From positions 6,566,241 through 6,630,240 of the forward strand of contig OX030959.1 in NCBI GenBank assembly GCA_943735955.1: a stretch of 64,000 bases of DNA, in the 5' to 3' direction. The position numbers and the translations under genes were made by a program. Position 1 is the first letter of the stretch, and each line of letters opens with the position of its first letter. This stretch comes from Piscicola geometra. Its lineage: Eukaryota > Annelida > Clitellata > Hirudinida > Piscicolidae. The notes beneath the pieces are model-generated. The model did no database searches. It was given only the letters and a program-made list of their open reading frames with translations, and was not told the DNA's origin. This document shows, one piece after another, positions 1 to 11,959 of this stretch.

Positions 1-697
1 TTCAGTTTATTCTTGATACATGCTTCATATTAAAACTTTTCAGGCTCAAAAAGTTTGTTTTTCTTACGTGGTTCGTTTATGATATTTTTCCTATTCACAC
101 AAACACAAACAAACACACACGTGCACACATACACACATAGAAAACTCCTTTTACGCCTGCATTACTCACTGCCTGTTGTTTGAGCCTTTTCCAGTCCACA
201 TTTGATAACACGAAACAAAATCATATTTCAACTTTGAGAGAAAACTAACTATTTCCAAATGATTGGATTTGCACGAAAAAAAGACAATTTTAAAATCCGG
301 AATTATATATTTTTTTTTTGCAACTTGAATCGCTTTCTTCTATATATTACTCTTAACAATTAGTTTTCAAATCACTGCTGACGGCTCCAAAGGTTCTGCA
401 TAAAGCACAAATGGACCAAGTTCAAAAGGGACAAGAGTTGGGGAAGGCATAGCCTATGCCGCATAGGTTAACGAGCTTCGAAAGATTTCTCGATCAATAC
501 ATCAGCAACCTAATGGCATGATACTTTTGGTGCGATACATTTGGCATGATACCGTTCCACACACATCATTCCATTACCATTTAAATGCAGGCATTTGTCT
601 TAGTTCATCCAGATTACGACGAAGCATTGAATAGCAAGTGCTTGCAGAACTAACACTTTTGAGATTTCTCTTCTTTGGGAATATCTCACTCAAATCA
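1..697. other. Gene-free AT-rich DNA
   Basis: I see no coding exon here. The stretch has a short CA-rich run near 100-140 and is otherwise AT-rich. It lies downstream of the PKC first exon on the minus strand, so it is probably the start of a PKC intron. The next PKC exon, which should finish the C1A zinc-finger domain, was not found here. Confidence 0.5.
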
Positions 698-763
698 CGG
701 GTAGCTGAGTTGGCAACGACTCTCGGCTTGACCAATAGTGAAAGGTTCTAGGTTCAAGTGCAA
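698..763 (+). repeat. tRNA-derived SINE-like head
   Basis: The segment has a tRNA-like layout. An A-box-like TAGCTGAGTTGG near the 5' end is followed by CTCGGCTTG in the anticodon region and a B-box-like GGTTCAAGTGC. Acceptor and T-arm stems do not pair well, so it is not a working tRNA gene. The flank down to about 850 ends in a TA-rich tail (ATTATATTATATATTATATT). This fits a decayed tRNA-derived SINE, which families in molluscs and annelids often resemble. No second clear copy was found in the window, so the family assignment is inferred. Confidence 0.45.
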
Positions 764-1215
764 CCAATGCCCTAGTAACCCAAAGGCACGAATGAAAATA
801 TGCGGCCTAAGTGGCCTGGAAGCCCGTTCAGGTTTTTAATAATGCTCGTCATTATATTATATATTATATTATCACGATTAGTGACGAGAGGTGAGTGATC
901 AAGCAGGAAGGCTGCATTGAATCCCATTGAACATTGCACGACTCAAATGAATAATCAAAACAACAACAAAAGAGAATTTATTTAAACTTTTCGCAAACTC
1001 GTATAAACTAATTAAATGACGCACACCGCTCTTGGATCGGCCACAACTGACGTCATTCCTAACAATGGCGCTTTTCGAACACTCAATTGTCAATGCTTTC
1101 AAGGCATTTTCGGGCTTATGTCCTTTAAGTTAACGACCTTCAATCAAATTCAGAATGGCAATGCACTTTGTTGATTTATATGAAAAAGGTAAAGAACGAC
1201 AAGTAAAGAACCAAC

Positions 1216-1448
1216 CAGATGAAGTCCTTGCAGTGGCTGCAGAACGTCGGTTGCTTGAAGAACTTTGAGATGAACAAGTGGTCCTTCACTTCGAACTCGT
1301 TTTTCTTCCTCAACGCCCCTTTCCTCCGCATTTCCCTCCTGTTTCCCTGTTCAGCTTCTTTTCCCCCCTCTTCAACACCAGTTTCTTCACTTCCGTTGTC
1401 ATCATTCTGGGGAGGTTCACTCCAGCCAAGAGTTGCCTTGAGAGACAT
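1216..1448 (-). CDS. Conventional protein kinase C, first coding exon (partial gene)
   Basis: This encodes the N-terminus of a Ca2+/diacylglycerol-dependent protein kinase C (alpha/beta/gamma class). Residues 41-49 contain the pseudosubstrate core RRKGALRKK, with Ala in place of the phospho-acceptor. It runs straight into the start of the C1A diacylglycerol-binding domain. The first zinc ligands are present with the right spacing: His57, Cys70 and Cys73 (H-X12-C-X2-C, in [10 protein letters not shown]). The exon ends in phase 2 at TG|GTTGGT, completing Trp78, which is where vertebrate conventional PKC genes also split. The ~38-residue acidic N-terminal leader before the pseudosubstrate is longer than in mammalian PKCs. 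The start is the first in-frame ATG (1448). The remaining C1B, C2 and kinase exons must lie left of position 1. Confidence 0.92.
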
Positions 1449-3834
1449 TTTTGGGGATCAAATGTTCAAAACACTTGGAGATGTTTTAAGCACTCTTTGC
1501 TTTTAAGGATTGCAAATGTTTTTGAGTTGTAAAATTATATTTGTTTTTTTATATATAGAATATTAGCGCAAACTTATCCAGAATCAACACTGCAAAAAAA
1601 TTTCCTTTCCGCAATTTTTAAATCGCAAAAAACATCACCGCATTGAACTCAAACCATCAGAACCACTGCAGGCTTTCACTATTGCTCCAGCATCCAAACA
1701 CCGGCTTACTCACATCACTATAACAAGTTGATGTGCAATATACCAGCCAGTATTCACTGGAAATTTCGACGTGTTTATAAACACTTGAATAGCTTTAACT
1801 TCTTTGCACAAAATCCTATACATCGTTTCCTTCTCTGAGTACAGGCTTTATACTCCAACTGCTAATTTATCACATCTCCAGTATAAACAAACTTGCGTTT
1901 GTTTTCAAGAGCTTTTCATCGAGCTTAAGATAGTTTCATTTTTGTACGAACCTTAATTATTTTTTTTACATTTTATGAGTCATGAAAAAAGAATTCGTTT
2001 ATTTAAAAAACAATCAAACATTATTTCAATGATGGTCTATTACTTATGTGGAAATACAGAGGGTTCATCAATGAACGGAATATCCGACCGGGCTATGTAG
2101 GCATTTGTTGGCTTGGCTCGACCCTCCAATACTTATCTTTCAAAAGTAAAGTAGTTATCTTGAAGTCGCAATGAATTATTTTGAGTTTAAAACTCAAACA
2201 CTATTTTAAATAGTAGCTTTTGAACTACTCTACTTTAAATACACCAAGAGTCTTAGCTTGAAATAGGTTTACATGGTACACGTTACCATAAAATTAAGTT
2301 ATTTTAAAGTATGTACTCTGGCTTATTTTCAAGATATTTATGTCACTTAAAACGTCAAATAATTTAAAATTATAAATTAGGATTTTAACGTTGAAATGTA
2401 GGCATTAAAAAGTGGTCTCTTCAAACTACATTTAAAGTTCTTCATTTGAAGGAATCTCTGTATAAAGTGGATGAATCTCATGAATTACATTGCTTGAAGG
2501 TTCAAATAACAGTTTAAACCCCATTGGAGAACCAACGTTTTACATTTTAAGAAGTCTCAAGTTAAATGAACTAGAACTACCATTAGGTGGGTCCAAAATG
2601 AGATATTCTTAGTTCGTTATGTTTGAAAAATTGTTGTCACTTTTTGTTGGGCTGCTCAATAAATACTTTCAAAGCTTTCATTAAGCTAACTAAGTTAGCT
2701 ATTCGTAGTTTTGTAGATACTTGTATACATAACCAAGATGTACTCGTTAATTGCCGGAATTAATAAAGAGCGATCATAGTTGTACATCATAGATGCATCT
2801 CCAGGTTAGCCTTTGAAACCTTCATCCTCCTTCTCTTCCATTCCACGATCTTGATGAAGCTAAAGTTTAAGCATCGGTCAAACTCCAACGGGTCCAATTA
2901 ATTCATAATGAAACTATTTGCAGTATTAATCATGTTAATATTTAGCCTTAAAAAGGATATAAACTAATTTTTATAAAAAAATTTAATAAGTTTATGATGA
3001 GATTAGGTAGAGTTTTTATTTATCTTATTAAATATTTTAAAAAAATCAAATGTGCAATTATTGTTGTCTATAAATCTTTTTAAACAAAGAACCTTTAGAA
3101 CTCATTAAAGTAAAAAATGTATTTTTTAAAAACCGTTATTTAAAAAAATGGGGACAATAGTAAATATTTTATTTCATTACATCAAGTTCATACATCATTG
3201 GAATTTTTAATCCATTAAAGCAACAAACAACAATGTAAGAATTTAATAGGTTTTCAAATACTTTCAACATAATCTCGCGCTTACAAAATCTTTGAAAATA
3301 CTTGCTATAAACTTATAATCTGAATAATATATTCAAGAATCTAGCTAGCAGTATCAGTGGCATTTGGCAAAAAGTTGTCAACAAAATATTTTTCTAAACA
3401 TAGCCAACTTGAACTACAAATAGCTTACAGGCACTCGTGTTCACCCACATATTCACAAAGACACAAGCATTGTGGCAGAAAGTGTTCAAAACCATAATCC
3501 AAAAACATCGAAGTTAAATAACATTCAAGTATTTAACAAAAAAGAAGGATATTGAGAAGGATATTGAATGGAAAGTTAGAGTCTCATTCGAATTTAAATC
3601 CCAAAAAAGCAGAACTAGTGAGTAGAACGAAGGAGCAAAGACATTTTGAGGGCTTGATACGAACAGCGAGGAGAACTCAAGCGACATTTAGCCTATCTAG
3701 GTTGCTTCTGCGGAGATGTTTGTTAAGGGACCTATAAAAGAGGGACGATTCGACACTGAAGAGCTTAAATAAACTAACTTCAATAAAAACCTTTGCACTT
3801 TGAACTGTCACACACGCACACACCGAGAGGATGA
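1449..3834. other. Intergenic AT-rich stretch
   Basis: This is the 5' side of the PKC exon and the 3' side of the bHLH gene. It should hold the PKC 5' UTR/promoter and the bHLH 3' UTR, but I could not place either boundary. A 61-codon open frame at 3552-3737 (plus) resembles no family I know and sits in simple AT-rich context. No RNA gene or mobile element was recognised. Confidence 0.4.
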
Positions 3835-4689
3835 TTAAGGAGGTGACGAAATGGTGATGAGCGGGTCAAATTCGTCGTCTTCGAAGCCATCTTTGCTGCT
3901 GCTGACGCTGCCTTGGAGGTTTCTGCGTGGGATCTGCTGGAAGTGCTGAGGAAGGTCAAGATACGATGTGGAAGATGGCGACGATGATCGTGATTCTAAG
4001 AATTGAGAGGAATTATAATAAAAATGTTCTTCGAAGTTGAGTCTTCGTGACGGGGTTTTAGTGTTTAAAAGTTTTATTTCTGAATCCTGGTCTTCTTTTT
4101 CATATGAAGAATCGTTCAACAAGTCTTCATCGTTTCTGAGAGGCCTAGTCTCAGTCATCTCTATAGACTGGTCTGTGTGCTCTTGAGGATCTGGCGATGA
4201 GAAATCATGGAGGGCGGAGGTGGAAGGAAAAGAAGAGTGATCAGACTTTCGGTTGTTCTGTTTGATGGAGCGGGTGACCACCCTCCTCACTCTGCTGACC
4301 AGCTGATCGTCTTCTTCGAAGTAGTCGCTGAATTTGAGATTGTTCTGTCGGAAGGGAATGGATTCTTTCTCGCTGATGACGTACGGGATCTGTTCTCCTC
4401 TGGTCTCGCAGATGACATTCGTCAGAGATTTGATGTAGTTCTTAGCCAACTTGAGGGTTTCGATTTTTGACAACTTTCTTCCCATCTTGACGTGTGGAAT
4501 CACTTCTCTCAGCTCCTGGAAAGCCTCGTTCAACGAGTGCATTCGCAGTCTTTCTCTTTCGTTGCTTTCCATCCGCCTGACTGCCTTCTCCTTAGAAACG
4601 TTCCAGTTCTTGTCGCTTCCAGGCTTGCTGACTGGTTTTGGAGACTTGTTTTTCATGTTGTTATTTAATCTTGAATATGTCACCTGCAT
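3835..4689 (-). CDS. Mist1/dimmed-class bHLH transcription factor
   Basis: This is a DNA-binding basic helix-loop-helix regulator. The bHLH domain covers residues 38-93: a basic region with [14 protein letters not shown], helix 1 [12 protein letters not shown], loop MGRKLSK, and helix 2 [15 protein letters not shown]. The combination [10 protein letters not shown] plus REVIPHV plus [10 protein letters not shown] is characteristic of bHLHa15 (Mist1) and Drosophila dimmed, which drive secretory-cell programmes. Residues 94-284 are Ser/Asp/Glu-rich and look disordered. The frame is intact to a stop at 3835. The 5' end is uncertain: the first ATG overlaps a good splice acceptor (TACGCATGCAG|GTGAC). 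The mature exon may therefore start at 4683, with translation from Met12 (4656) or from an upstream coding exon. Confidence 0.88.
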   Translation of the reverse strand: MQVTYSRLNNNMKNKSPKPVSKPGSDKNWNVSKEKAVRRMESNERERLRMHSLNEAFQELREVIPHVKMGRKLSKIETLKLAKNYIKSLTNVICETRGEQIPYVISEKESIPFRQNNLKFSDYFEEDDQLVSRVRRVVTRSIKQNNRKSDHSSFPSTSALHDFSSPDPQEHTDQSIEMTETRPLRNDEDLLNDSSYEKEDQDSEIKLLNTKTPSRRLNFEEHFYYNSSQFLESRSSSPSSTSYLDLPQHFQQIPRRNLQGSVSSSKDGFEDDEFDPLITISSPP

Positions 4690-6313
4690 GCGTATAAAAT
4701 AATAATCATTATCACTTTTTGTGTTGTGTTAGACGTCAGCATTAAGTGCATAGTTGCCTCGAATGCCACACATTGCTCATTGAGACAATCATAAAGACTT
4801 TGAGACCGTTTGAACAATGGGAAAGTAGATGATTAGTTGAACTAAAGACGAAATTACTTTTTAAAATTCTAAAGCCTTCTACTATGTAAAGTATTTTACT
4901 TGTTTTCACATTTAAAGAAAATTTCCTCGTTTATGTTTGCGTTTTGGGATACATTTTATAAATCTCTTAAACTTCTATACACCTTCAAGTGTTTTTCATA
5001 ATACGTAACTTTATGCTCCATTGATTTATACACCAAATGAATACTTCCAATTAAATCGTTCATTTAACAATTTCCAATTTAAAAACATAGCATCTTTAAC
5101 ACAGCTTTAACCACTTAGCGCCATTCATTGTTTATGCTTATTGTTCGTTCTCAGATGGTGCTCTGAAGTAAGTTTCTAACTTTGAAGATTCTTTGATAGT
5201 TATGTAATAGTTGCTAATCCTTACGGACCTTAAAGTGTCTAATAAAAATGAAATTCAACTTTTTAGGTGATTTGATTGTTTTAAAAGACTTTTTTCTTTC
5301 CCGTAGCAAAAATAATTAGGTTGGATAAATGAGGGCATTTTAATTTCATAATGAATAGTTTTAAATAATTAACAATTCAAATATCACTTAGATAGGACCT
5401 TGAGGCTTTTTTCTGTTCAGGCAAAACAAAATAGACCAGTCTAATTAGTCTAACTGATTACTTCAAACATGCATTTGTTAAAAATCTTTTTGTCGTTTTT
5501 ACAGTTATAAAATGAAAAAGGGTGATTTGACAGTTTTGATTTATTTGAACATCTTTTATATGTAGTTCGAACCACTTGGGATTACAAGTCACATTAACTC
5601 AACCTATTTTAAAATAAACATTTTTCAACTATTTGGTATTTTCTTACCTTTTATATCTTACCATAAATATTTTATATTTATTAAACTTTTTATCCGAATT
5701 TTAATTGATAACTTAATAGCTTAGAGAACTTAATAATTCAGTAATTTGTGTAAATAGTTCAGCATGAACCCAAAAGAAGTTGGGAGCTCTAGACAATATA
5801 TTGGGTTTTGTTTAAGTTGAATAAAGCAATCGTATTAATAAAAATAATGTTATTATAAAAATAATAATAATATTAAGAAAAAAATACCTTTGTTCAGAGC
5901 TCTTCAACCTTAAAAGTAAATCAATGAAGATCGAAATCGAGGAAGCAATTTAAAACCTTTTTGAAACTTCAAGTTTCCCTCTGCAGCTTATGCCACATTT
6001 ATACAAGTACTCTACTGTATTATGAATATTTATATTAAGGTGAAAAAATATTCTACTAATATGCTAATGAGTTTATTCTTTCGAATTAAACTATTTATGT
6101 ATTTAATTAAACTTTAGCTTGTCAATTTGATAATTGGCAATTATTATAGCTCTATCGTCGTTTATCTATAAGTAAATGTCTCGATCGACGTCTTAAGAAA
6201 CAGCCAGCTCGATCAAAGTTCAGTGCTATTATGCGTTTCAACGTTATTCTTTTTGAAATACTTGTTGCTTTAATGAATATTAATTTATTTATTAGATTTT
6301 TTTACATAAAGCG
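4690..6313. other. Intergenic region upstream of the bHLH gene
   Basis: No coding exon or RNA gene is supported here. This should include the promoter and a possible 5' noncoding exon of the bHLH gene, whose acceptor lies at about 4684. The sequence is strongly AT-rich, with an ATA/AAT-rich patch near 5835-5880. Confidence 0.4.
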
Positions 6314-6321
6314 ATATTTAC
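6314..6321 (+). repeat. Left target-site duplication of the Merlin element
   Basis: ATATTTAC stands directly outside the left terminal inverted repeat and is repeated exactly at 8535-8542 outside the right one. An 8-9-bp duplication is the expected length for Merlin (IS1016/ISXO2-related) transposons. Confidence 0.85.
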
Positions 6322-6419
6322 GGATGCTCTCGCTTCTAGACCCCCGCCTTCATACAATCATATACTCATATAGTTTGATTGGCCCAGCGTTGATTAGTAT
6401 GCATGCATTTGATTGGTCC
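6322..6419 (+). repeat. Left terminal inverted repeat of Merlin element
   Basis: It matches the complement of 8429-8534 with small indels. Conserved blocks are CTCTCGC, ACCCCCGCCTTCATAC, GTTTGATTGGCCCAGCGTT and TTTGATTGGTC. The right copy is about 8 bp longer because of a few inserted bases. Confidence 0.85.
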
Positions 6420-6475
6420 ACCAAACATAAAATGCACATACACACAAGCACACATCCATAACAATTATTGAAGAC

Positions 6476-6727
6476 AAGTTTCCAATGTTTAAATAGCTGT
6501 ATGGTAATGCTAATAGGCAAAATAAAATAATTTAAATTTTGCCTATGACATTTAGTGCTCTGACCAATATTATGCAACAACTTTTTTATTGAAAAATTTC
6601 ACATATTATTTTTTAATTTATTTAAATGTTTTACTAGTAATATGATGAAAAATATATTATTAAATTGAAATATTCTATTTTGCCTGTTAGCATTACCGTT
6701 TTTTACCAGACAGCTATTTCCAAACTT
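6476..6727. repeat. Nested imperfect inverted repeat inside Merlin
   Basis: The left arm has AATAGCTGTATGGTAATGCT followed by AATAGGCAAAAT. The right arm (6677-6727) is its inverted complement, with GGTAATGCTAACAGGCAAAAT-like sequence (20 of 21 matching over the core). The arms enclose about 150 bp of AT-rich DNA. It looks like a small palindromic or MITE-like unit lying between the left TIR and the transposase start. It could instead be an element-internal regulatory palindrome. Confidence 0.6.
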
Positions 6728-6753
6728 CTGCTGACTCACGAATTTGACTGAAA

Positions 6754-7341
6754 ATGAATCTTGCTATTATTGACTCTTACGACAAAGAGATGTCAGTTGC
6801 TTTTCTGCAAAATCAAGGAATTCTTCATCAAGAACGTTTGTGTGATAAAAGCCACCAGATGATCCTCTCAGTTTCAAAAGGTGTCTGGAGGTGTCGAAAA
6901 AAAGAATGCAATAAAGAGATAAGCATCCGAAAAGGAACCTGGTTAGAAAAGACTAGGTTAGAATTTAAAGTAATAATAAAATTAATTTACTGCTGGTCTA
7001 TAAACCAGCTCACAACGAAATTCTGCAAAGAAGAAATAGGCATAAACCACTGCACTGCTGCTGACTGGAGACGAAATCTTCGCGAAGTCTGTGCTTGGCG
7101 ACTACTAACTACACCAACGATTGTCGGCGGGCCTGGTCTTCATGTCGAGATCGATGAGACGCTCTTTGCTCGACGTAAGAACCACAAAGGGCGGGTTCTT
7201 CCTCAGCAATGGATATTCGGAGGGATCTGCAGGGAAACGAAAGAGGCCTTCATGTATGCAGTGCCTGATCGAACGGCCACCACCCTGCTGAACTTATTTT
7301 TCACCATTTTAAACGATATTAGCAAATTTGCCCTTGAGTAA
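6754..7341 (+). pseudogene. ISXO2-like (Merlin) transposase, C-terminally incomplete
   Basis: The 195-residue frame has a zinc-ribbon-like N-terminus (Cys30, Cys47, Cys52) and a helical middle. It then has the start of the ISXO2/DDE_Tnp_IS1595 catalytic core: HVEIDETLFARRKNHKGR (first catalytic Asp134), then QQWIFGGICRETKEAF and VPDRTATTLL. Family members continue with a second Asp (TDxW-type motif) and a final Glu (NxIE-type motif). Neither is visible before the stop or elsewhere in the element. TGA|GTAATA at about 7338 could be an intron donor, but no downstream exon with the missing motifs was recognised. I treat it as a truncated, probably inactive gene; an undetected exon is the alternative. 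Confidence 0.8.
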
Positions 7342-8428
7342 TATTCTAATTTTACGGTTCACATAATATTTTTACATTTTTGTCTTTAACATTTTGAGTT
7401 TAATAAAGTGGTGAAAACTTAATTTTTGAAATTTTAAACTTAATTGAAGGTAATAAAAACCTATTATTAAGTATTTCACGTAAAAGATAGTGCATCAATT
7501 GTTTTTATTCTCGAAAACCATCCCACTGAGAAAGTATGTTCCTTCCTTATTGAACAAGGCTTATTCATTCTCACTCATTCAACAACAACAAAATACAAAG
7601 GGCTAGAAGAAAGTTGAGCTAAAGAAAACCAAGCACATTCCATGTGCACCAGCAGAAGCAAGAGATCAGTCAAGAGAATGGAGCAGCCTATGACCTGTTG
7701 GGTTTTGAAGTGACTTGCCCACTAATAGTGAAATAGGTCTTTTTTCAACATTATGACACTGTTCTATAATATTTTCAAACCCATTATCAACTTAATTTAA
7801 CCACCTATTTTGTATCATGGTAGCTGACATTGATAAAAAGAAGATTTAAAATAAAACATGTCAGGACTATCCAAGAAGAAATATTCTGACTGCTGATAGG
7901 CAAAAGAAAATAATTTAAAATTATGAAACATTTACCCACGTATTATTAGTAAAACATGCTGATGACTTTTAGTCCTCTGACCAATATTATGCCAACATTT
8001 TTTTAGTGAACAATTTCACATAATATTTTTACATTTTTAACGTATCTAGTTTAATAAAGTGGTAAAAAATTAATTTTTAAACGACTGTGAACAGATTTGA
8101 ATTTGTTTAAGCTGCAAAGGATATGCTGCAAATTAGAGCAATAAATCATTTCGATGAAATTTTTTCGACTTTGATTGTTTCTATCTTTTTCATTCAGGTC
8201 ATAATAATATTCTAGAAGTAAATAAGCCATAATTCTTGTTCATTTTACGATATATCTCGTATCAAATAGTTGCCGAAAGATTAAAAAAATATGGCCGCCT
8301 TTATTTATCATTATTTTCATGTCTTACATACATCAGCTGATATTAGTAAATAAACAGTGCCGTTAGCTATAAAATGTTAGTCTTAAAGCTGCGTAATATA
8401 TGTTTTAGTCATGTTTTTACACAAGTAG

Positions 8429-8534
8429 TGACCAATCAAAGTCATGCATATATTAACGCTGGGCCAATCAAACTACTTATAAATGTATGGGTATATGTTT
8501 GTATGAAGGCGGGGGTTATAATGCGAGAACAACC
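8429..8534 (-). repeat. Right terminal inverted repeat of Merlin element
   Basis: This is the inverse of the left repeat. It contains AACGCTGGGCCAATCAAAC and GTATGAAGGCGGGGGTTATA and ends GAGAACAACC at the element boundary. Confidence 0.85.
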
Positions 8535-8542
8535 ATATTTAC
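8535..8542 (+). repeat. Right target-site duplication of the Merlin element
   Basis: ATATTTAC matches 6314-6321 exactly and abuts the right terminal inverted repeat. Confidence 0.85.
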
Positions 8543-11446
8543 TGTTACAAGCAAAATGAATTTTATAGCCAGACTTTTCACTTTGAAGGTTCGTTTCTTA
8601 TTAGATCCAGATACAACGAAACTTCCTACCTCACGTCACTCTACTTTTAAAAGCATACATTCAAGACGTATTTTCCTCTTTTAAAAGTGTCGCTTACATT
8701 CTCTAAATCCTGAATAAAACCATTTGTCTTAGGATGTGAGAAGAACACCCTGCTTGAATAAAAAATCAAAGAATTATTTGAATCTCATCTAAAGTACTTG
8801 TTAAATGTGCATATTCTTTTTTCAATGATTAGAGGGAATTCATAGAGTATAACAATGCCTGAAAATCAATTCGTTTTTTTAAATGGTTCCAAAGATCACC
8901 GGAAGAAGGATTCTTCAATAATAAAAATGAAATCTAGAGCAAACTTACGTATATTCTTTCGAGTTTCCAAGTAAAAACACTTCGATTGCTAGTAATCTAG
9001 CTCCGCCTTATCTCTGAGCACGCTAGGCAGAATCCCTTAAAAAGACACCTTGGACGTAAACAAAGTTTTCGCATTCAATATCTCCCAGAAACAACCTAGA
9101 TTATTTCATTCGCCAAGGACACAATTGTTTTCTCGGAAGCTTCATTTCTCTATATAAAGCGGCGATGTTTCAGTCTTCTGGAGGAAATCAGCCTTGTTCA
9201 CACTGCCATCTGGGGAACTCCTTCGAAAGGTTCGTCTTACATTTAAATTTTTTTTCGCTAGGGCAAGAATACATTGAAAAGTTAACTCTTTCATTAGCTC
9301 TTTCGTTCGTTTCTTGAGTTATTTTCCGATCGATGTTGAGCTTCCAATGGCAGATGTTCATCGTTCGATGTGGTCTACTTCTATTACCCCACAATCTACA
9401 TTGACTTTCAAGTCCCTGATTTTCTCTCAAAAATAGTCAGCTATATAAAAATTAAGTTATGCATTTTTTCAAGAAAGCTCATGCCAGAATGTTGTGCAGA
9501 AGGATTTTTATTTAAGCGGATCAGCAATGCACCCCGGCTAGTCATTCCAGTTTTTACGCCCTTTCTAGCCTGCTATGAGTTTTTTGACCAGCAATTCTGA
9601 GTAGTTTGAGATGCATGTGGGACAGAATAATGAGATACTGAAGCAACAAGGGGATTGTTTTTGAGCTGAAAATTGATCGATCCTCAAATAGGCACACTAT
9701 GTTATTCTGCACTCAAGAACCTTGAACTTTCAACTTTTTAACCAAATTTCATCGATTAAATTTTTGGTCCATTTGAAATGGACCTGATTTTCAAATGTTT
9801 TTTTTTCAAGGGTTCAAGGCCCGAAAAACAAATCTCCAGATATCCTAGGACATTTCAGCCAGTTTGCTCAAACCACACATTTTTTAAAAACTGAAAAATA
9901 TTCTTCACCAATCAACTTTTTTTCTCTAGTTAAAAGATCATGAGGAAAACGTGGCCAAATTTTTTGCATCATCACTAAATATCTTCTCTACAGATTTTGT
10001 AAATAAATTGGTTTAAAATGAAAAATATTTGTTCTGGGCCTGAATTTTTTTCCCACTTTATTACTTTATTATTAAGATATTTCTCAGCTCAATGCTAAAA
10101 TTAAATTAATATAAGGATTGGAAGTTCATCATGGCGACTTCTACTGAAGGCGCTTGTAAGTTACTATTTTAGTTTAAAATGTATGGGGACTCAAACTCAT
10201 ATTCGACGCTGAACAAAGAACTTATATTATTATTTTGAGTTAACGCCTAATGCATTTGCATTGCAACAGTGTGTCCTTAAAAGATGGCAAGCAGGTCTAT
10301 CGATCAGCGCATGAGCACAGGTGCCTTACGCTGCATGCTTAGACCAGTCGTTGAGATTGAACGAACAGGATGTTTTCTATCAATTATACATCGAAAACCT
10401 TCAATAAAAAAACAAAAATTCAAAACTATAGCTTCTTTCTTACAACAATAAACCTCTTACAACGACTTAGCCAACTTCTATTTGGCATAAGACTCGCTTA
10501 TTAATATTAGCAACAACAAAGACACGATAGACTGCTAGAATTGGTGTAGCATTGATTAATGAAACTGAAAAAAGTTAATCTCGATAGATTATGGACACAC
10601 ACACATACACATACTCAAACACACCCTCTCAAAAACACACACACACAAACACAGCTTAAATATAGTGAAAAAAGTATTTTGCGGTACATAAAATAATGTT
10701 ATACCAAAAATTATTGTTGATAATCAGAAATTAAGAACACTTCAGATTACGCAGTGAGATGCAGTGGTATTTTCAAAAGATTGCGTTAATAGAACCGAAA
10801 CCTTGGCAAACATTAGACTAAGCTAACAACAATGAGTGGTCAAAGGGTCTCAGAGGAAAAAAAGTATTTTAATCTTCAAGTGAACAACGGATTAATTGTA
10901 GGCTTGTTTAATACCAAATTTGCATCTCCAGTTGAAAGCATCAAGGACAACTTGCAGCTGAACCATTCAAAAATAAAGCGCGCCAGCAAAAACTTGAGCA
11001 ACAAGCACCTCAACAAGAGGGAGAAAGCCTTGTACACACCTGATCGATGCCATTGATTCTCGAGCATCAATGGAACACCGCCCCGTCTCACAAACGCTTC
11101 ACTATAATGCCTTTAAAGCACACTGAAGGAATTTCATCTTCGCCTCTTTAGAGGTTTTTTGCTGACAAGTGGTGGTAGCAGTAGTAGTAGAAGTAGTATC
11201 ATTAGTATAAGTAGTAATGGGGGTGCTAGTAGTTAAAATGAAGATGGTTTAGTTTTTTTCATTCAAATTAGATTCGGTAAAAGTACGTCTGGATGAATGC
11301 ATTGATGGATGAGCTTAGAGTGGAGGATGAATGCATGAATGGGTTGATGATTGAATGTTGAATGCATTCATATAAGCAATAGCGCGTTATTGTAGATCTT
11401 TTTTAAATGCAGGAGCATGCAATTATCGACCATGAAATGAGGATTG
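8543..11446. other. Intergenic, no supported gene
   Basis: Several short open frames occur (for example 9370-9600 and 10832-11056 on plus), but none matches a family and none has clear splice context. A CA-rich patch lies at 10591-10650 and a GTAGTA-rich patch at about 11168-11215. Confidence 0.4.
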
Positions 11447-11935
11447 AGGTGATGATGATGATGATTATGATGATGATACTGACGATGTTGATTATGATGA
11501 TGATACTGATGATGATGATACTGATGATGATGATGATACTGATGATGATGATGATACTGATGATGATGAAGATACTGATGATGATGATACTGATGATGAT
11601 GATACTGATGACGATGATACTGATGATGATGATACTGATGATGATGAAGATACTGATGATGATGATACTGATGATGATGATACTGATGATGATGATACTG
11701 ATGATGATGATACTGATGATGATGATACTGATGACGATGCTACTGATGATGATGATACTGATGATGATGAAGATACTGATGATGATGAAACTGATGATGA
11801 TGATACTGATGACGATGATACTGATAACGATGATACTGATGATGATGATTATGATGATGATACTGATGATACTGATGATTATGATATTGAAGCTGATTAT
11901 AATGATGTCGATGATAATAAAGATGATGAGGCATG
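11447..11935 (+). repeat. GAT/ACT minisatellite (~490 bp)
   Basis: The array is built from GATGATGATACT-like units of 12-15 bp with scattered GAC, GAA, TAT and AAC variants. All unit lengths are multiples of three, so every frame it crosses stays open or closed as a whole. The plus frame reading Asp-Asp-Asp-Thr stays open through the array and on to a stop at about 11959, ending in KDDEACKRVKKT. That frame has an in-frame TGA immediately upstream and no ATG. The Met-rich and Ile-rich frames on the two strands are artefacts of the repeat. Confidence 0.85.
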
Positions 11936-11959
11936 TAAACGTGTTAAAAAGACTTGAGA

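Larger units (their letters stand above)
6322..8534 (+). mobile_element. Merlin-superfamily DNA transposon, 2,213 bp
   Basis: The element is bounded by long imperfect terminal inverted repeats (6322-6419 and 8429-8534). The outer 18 bases read GGATGCTCTCGCTTCTAG on the left and GGTTGTTCTCGCATTATA on the right strand-complement. They are followed by a shared ACCCCCGCCTTCATAC block and a shared GTTTGATTGGCCCAGCGTT block. A perfect 8-bp direct repeat, ATATTTAC, flanks it, so both ends look intact. The single recognisable gene is an ISXO2-type transposase at 6754-7341, which lacks the expected C-terminal catalytic half. The interior holds a ~250-bp inverted repeat and a partly duplicated block (about 6500-6620 and 7892-8045). 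The copy is probably non-autonomous now, though the preserved TSD suggests insertion was not very ancient. Confidence 0.88.

Noticed and set aside
10832..11056. 74-codon plus-strand frame starting MSGQRVSEEKK
   Set aside because: Plausible composition but no known family, no splice or poly(A) signals identified.
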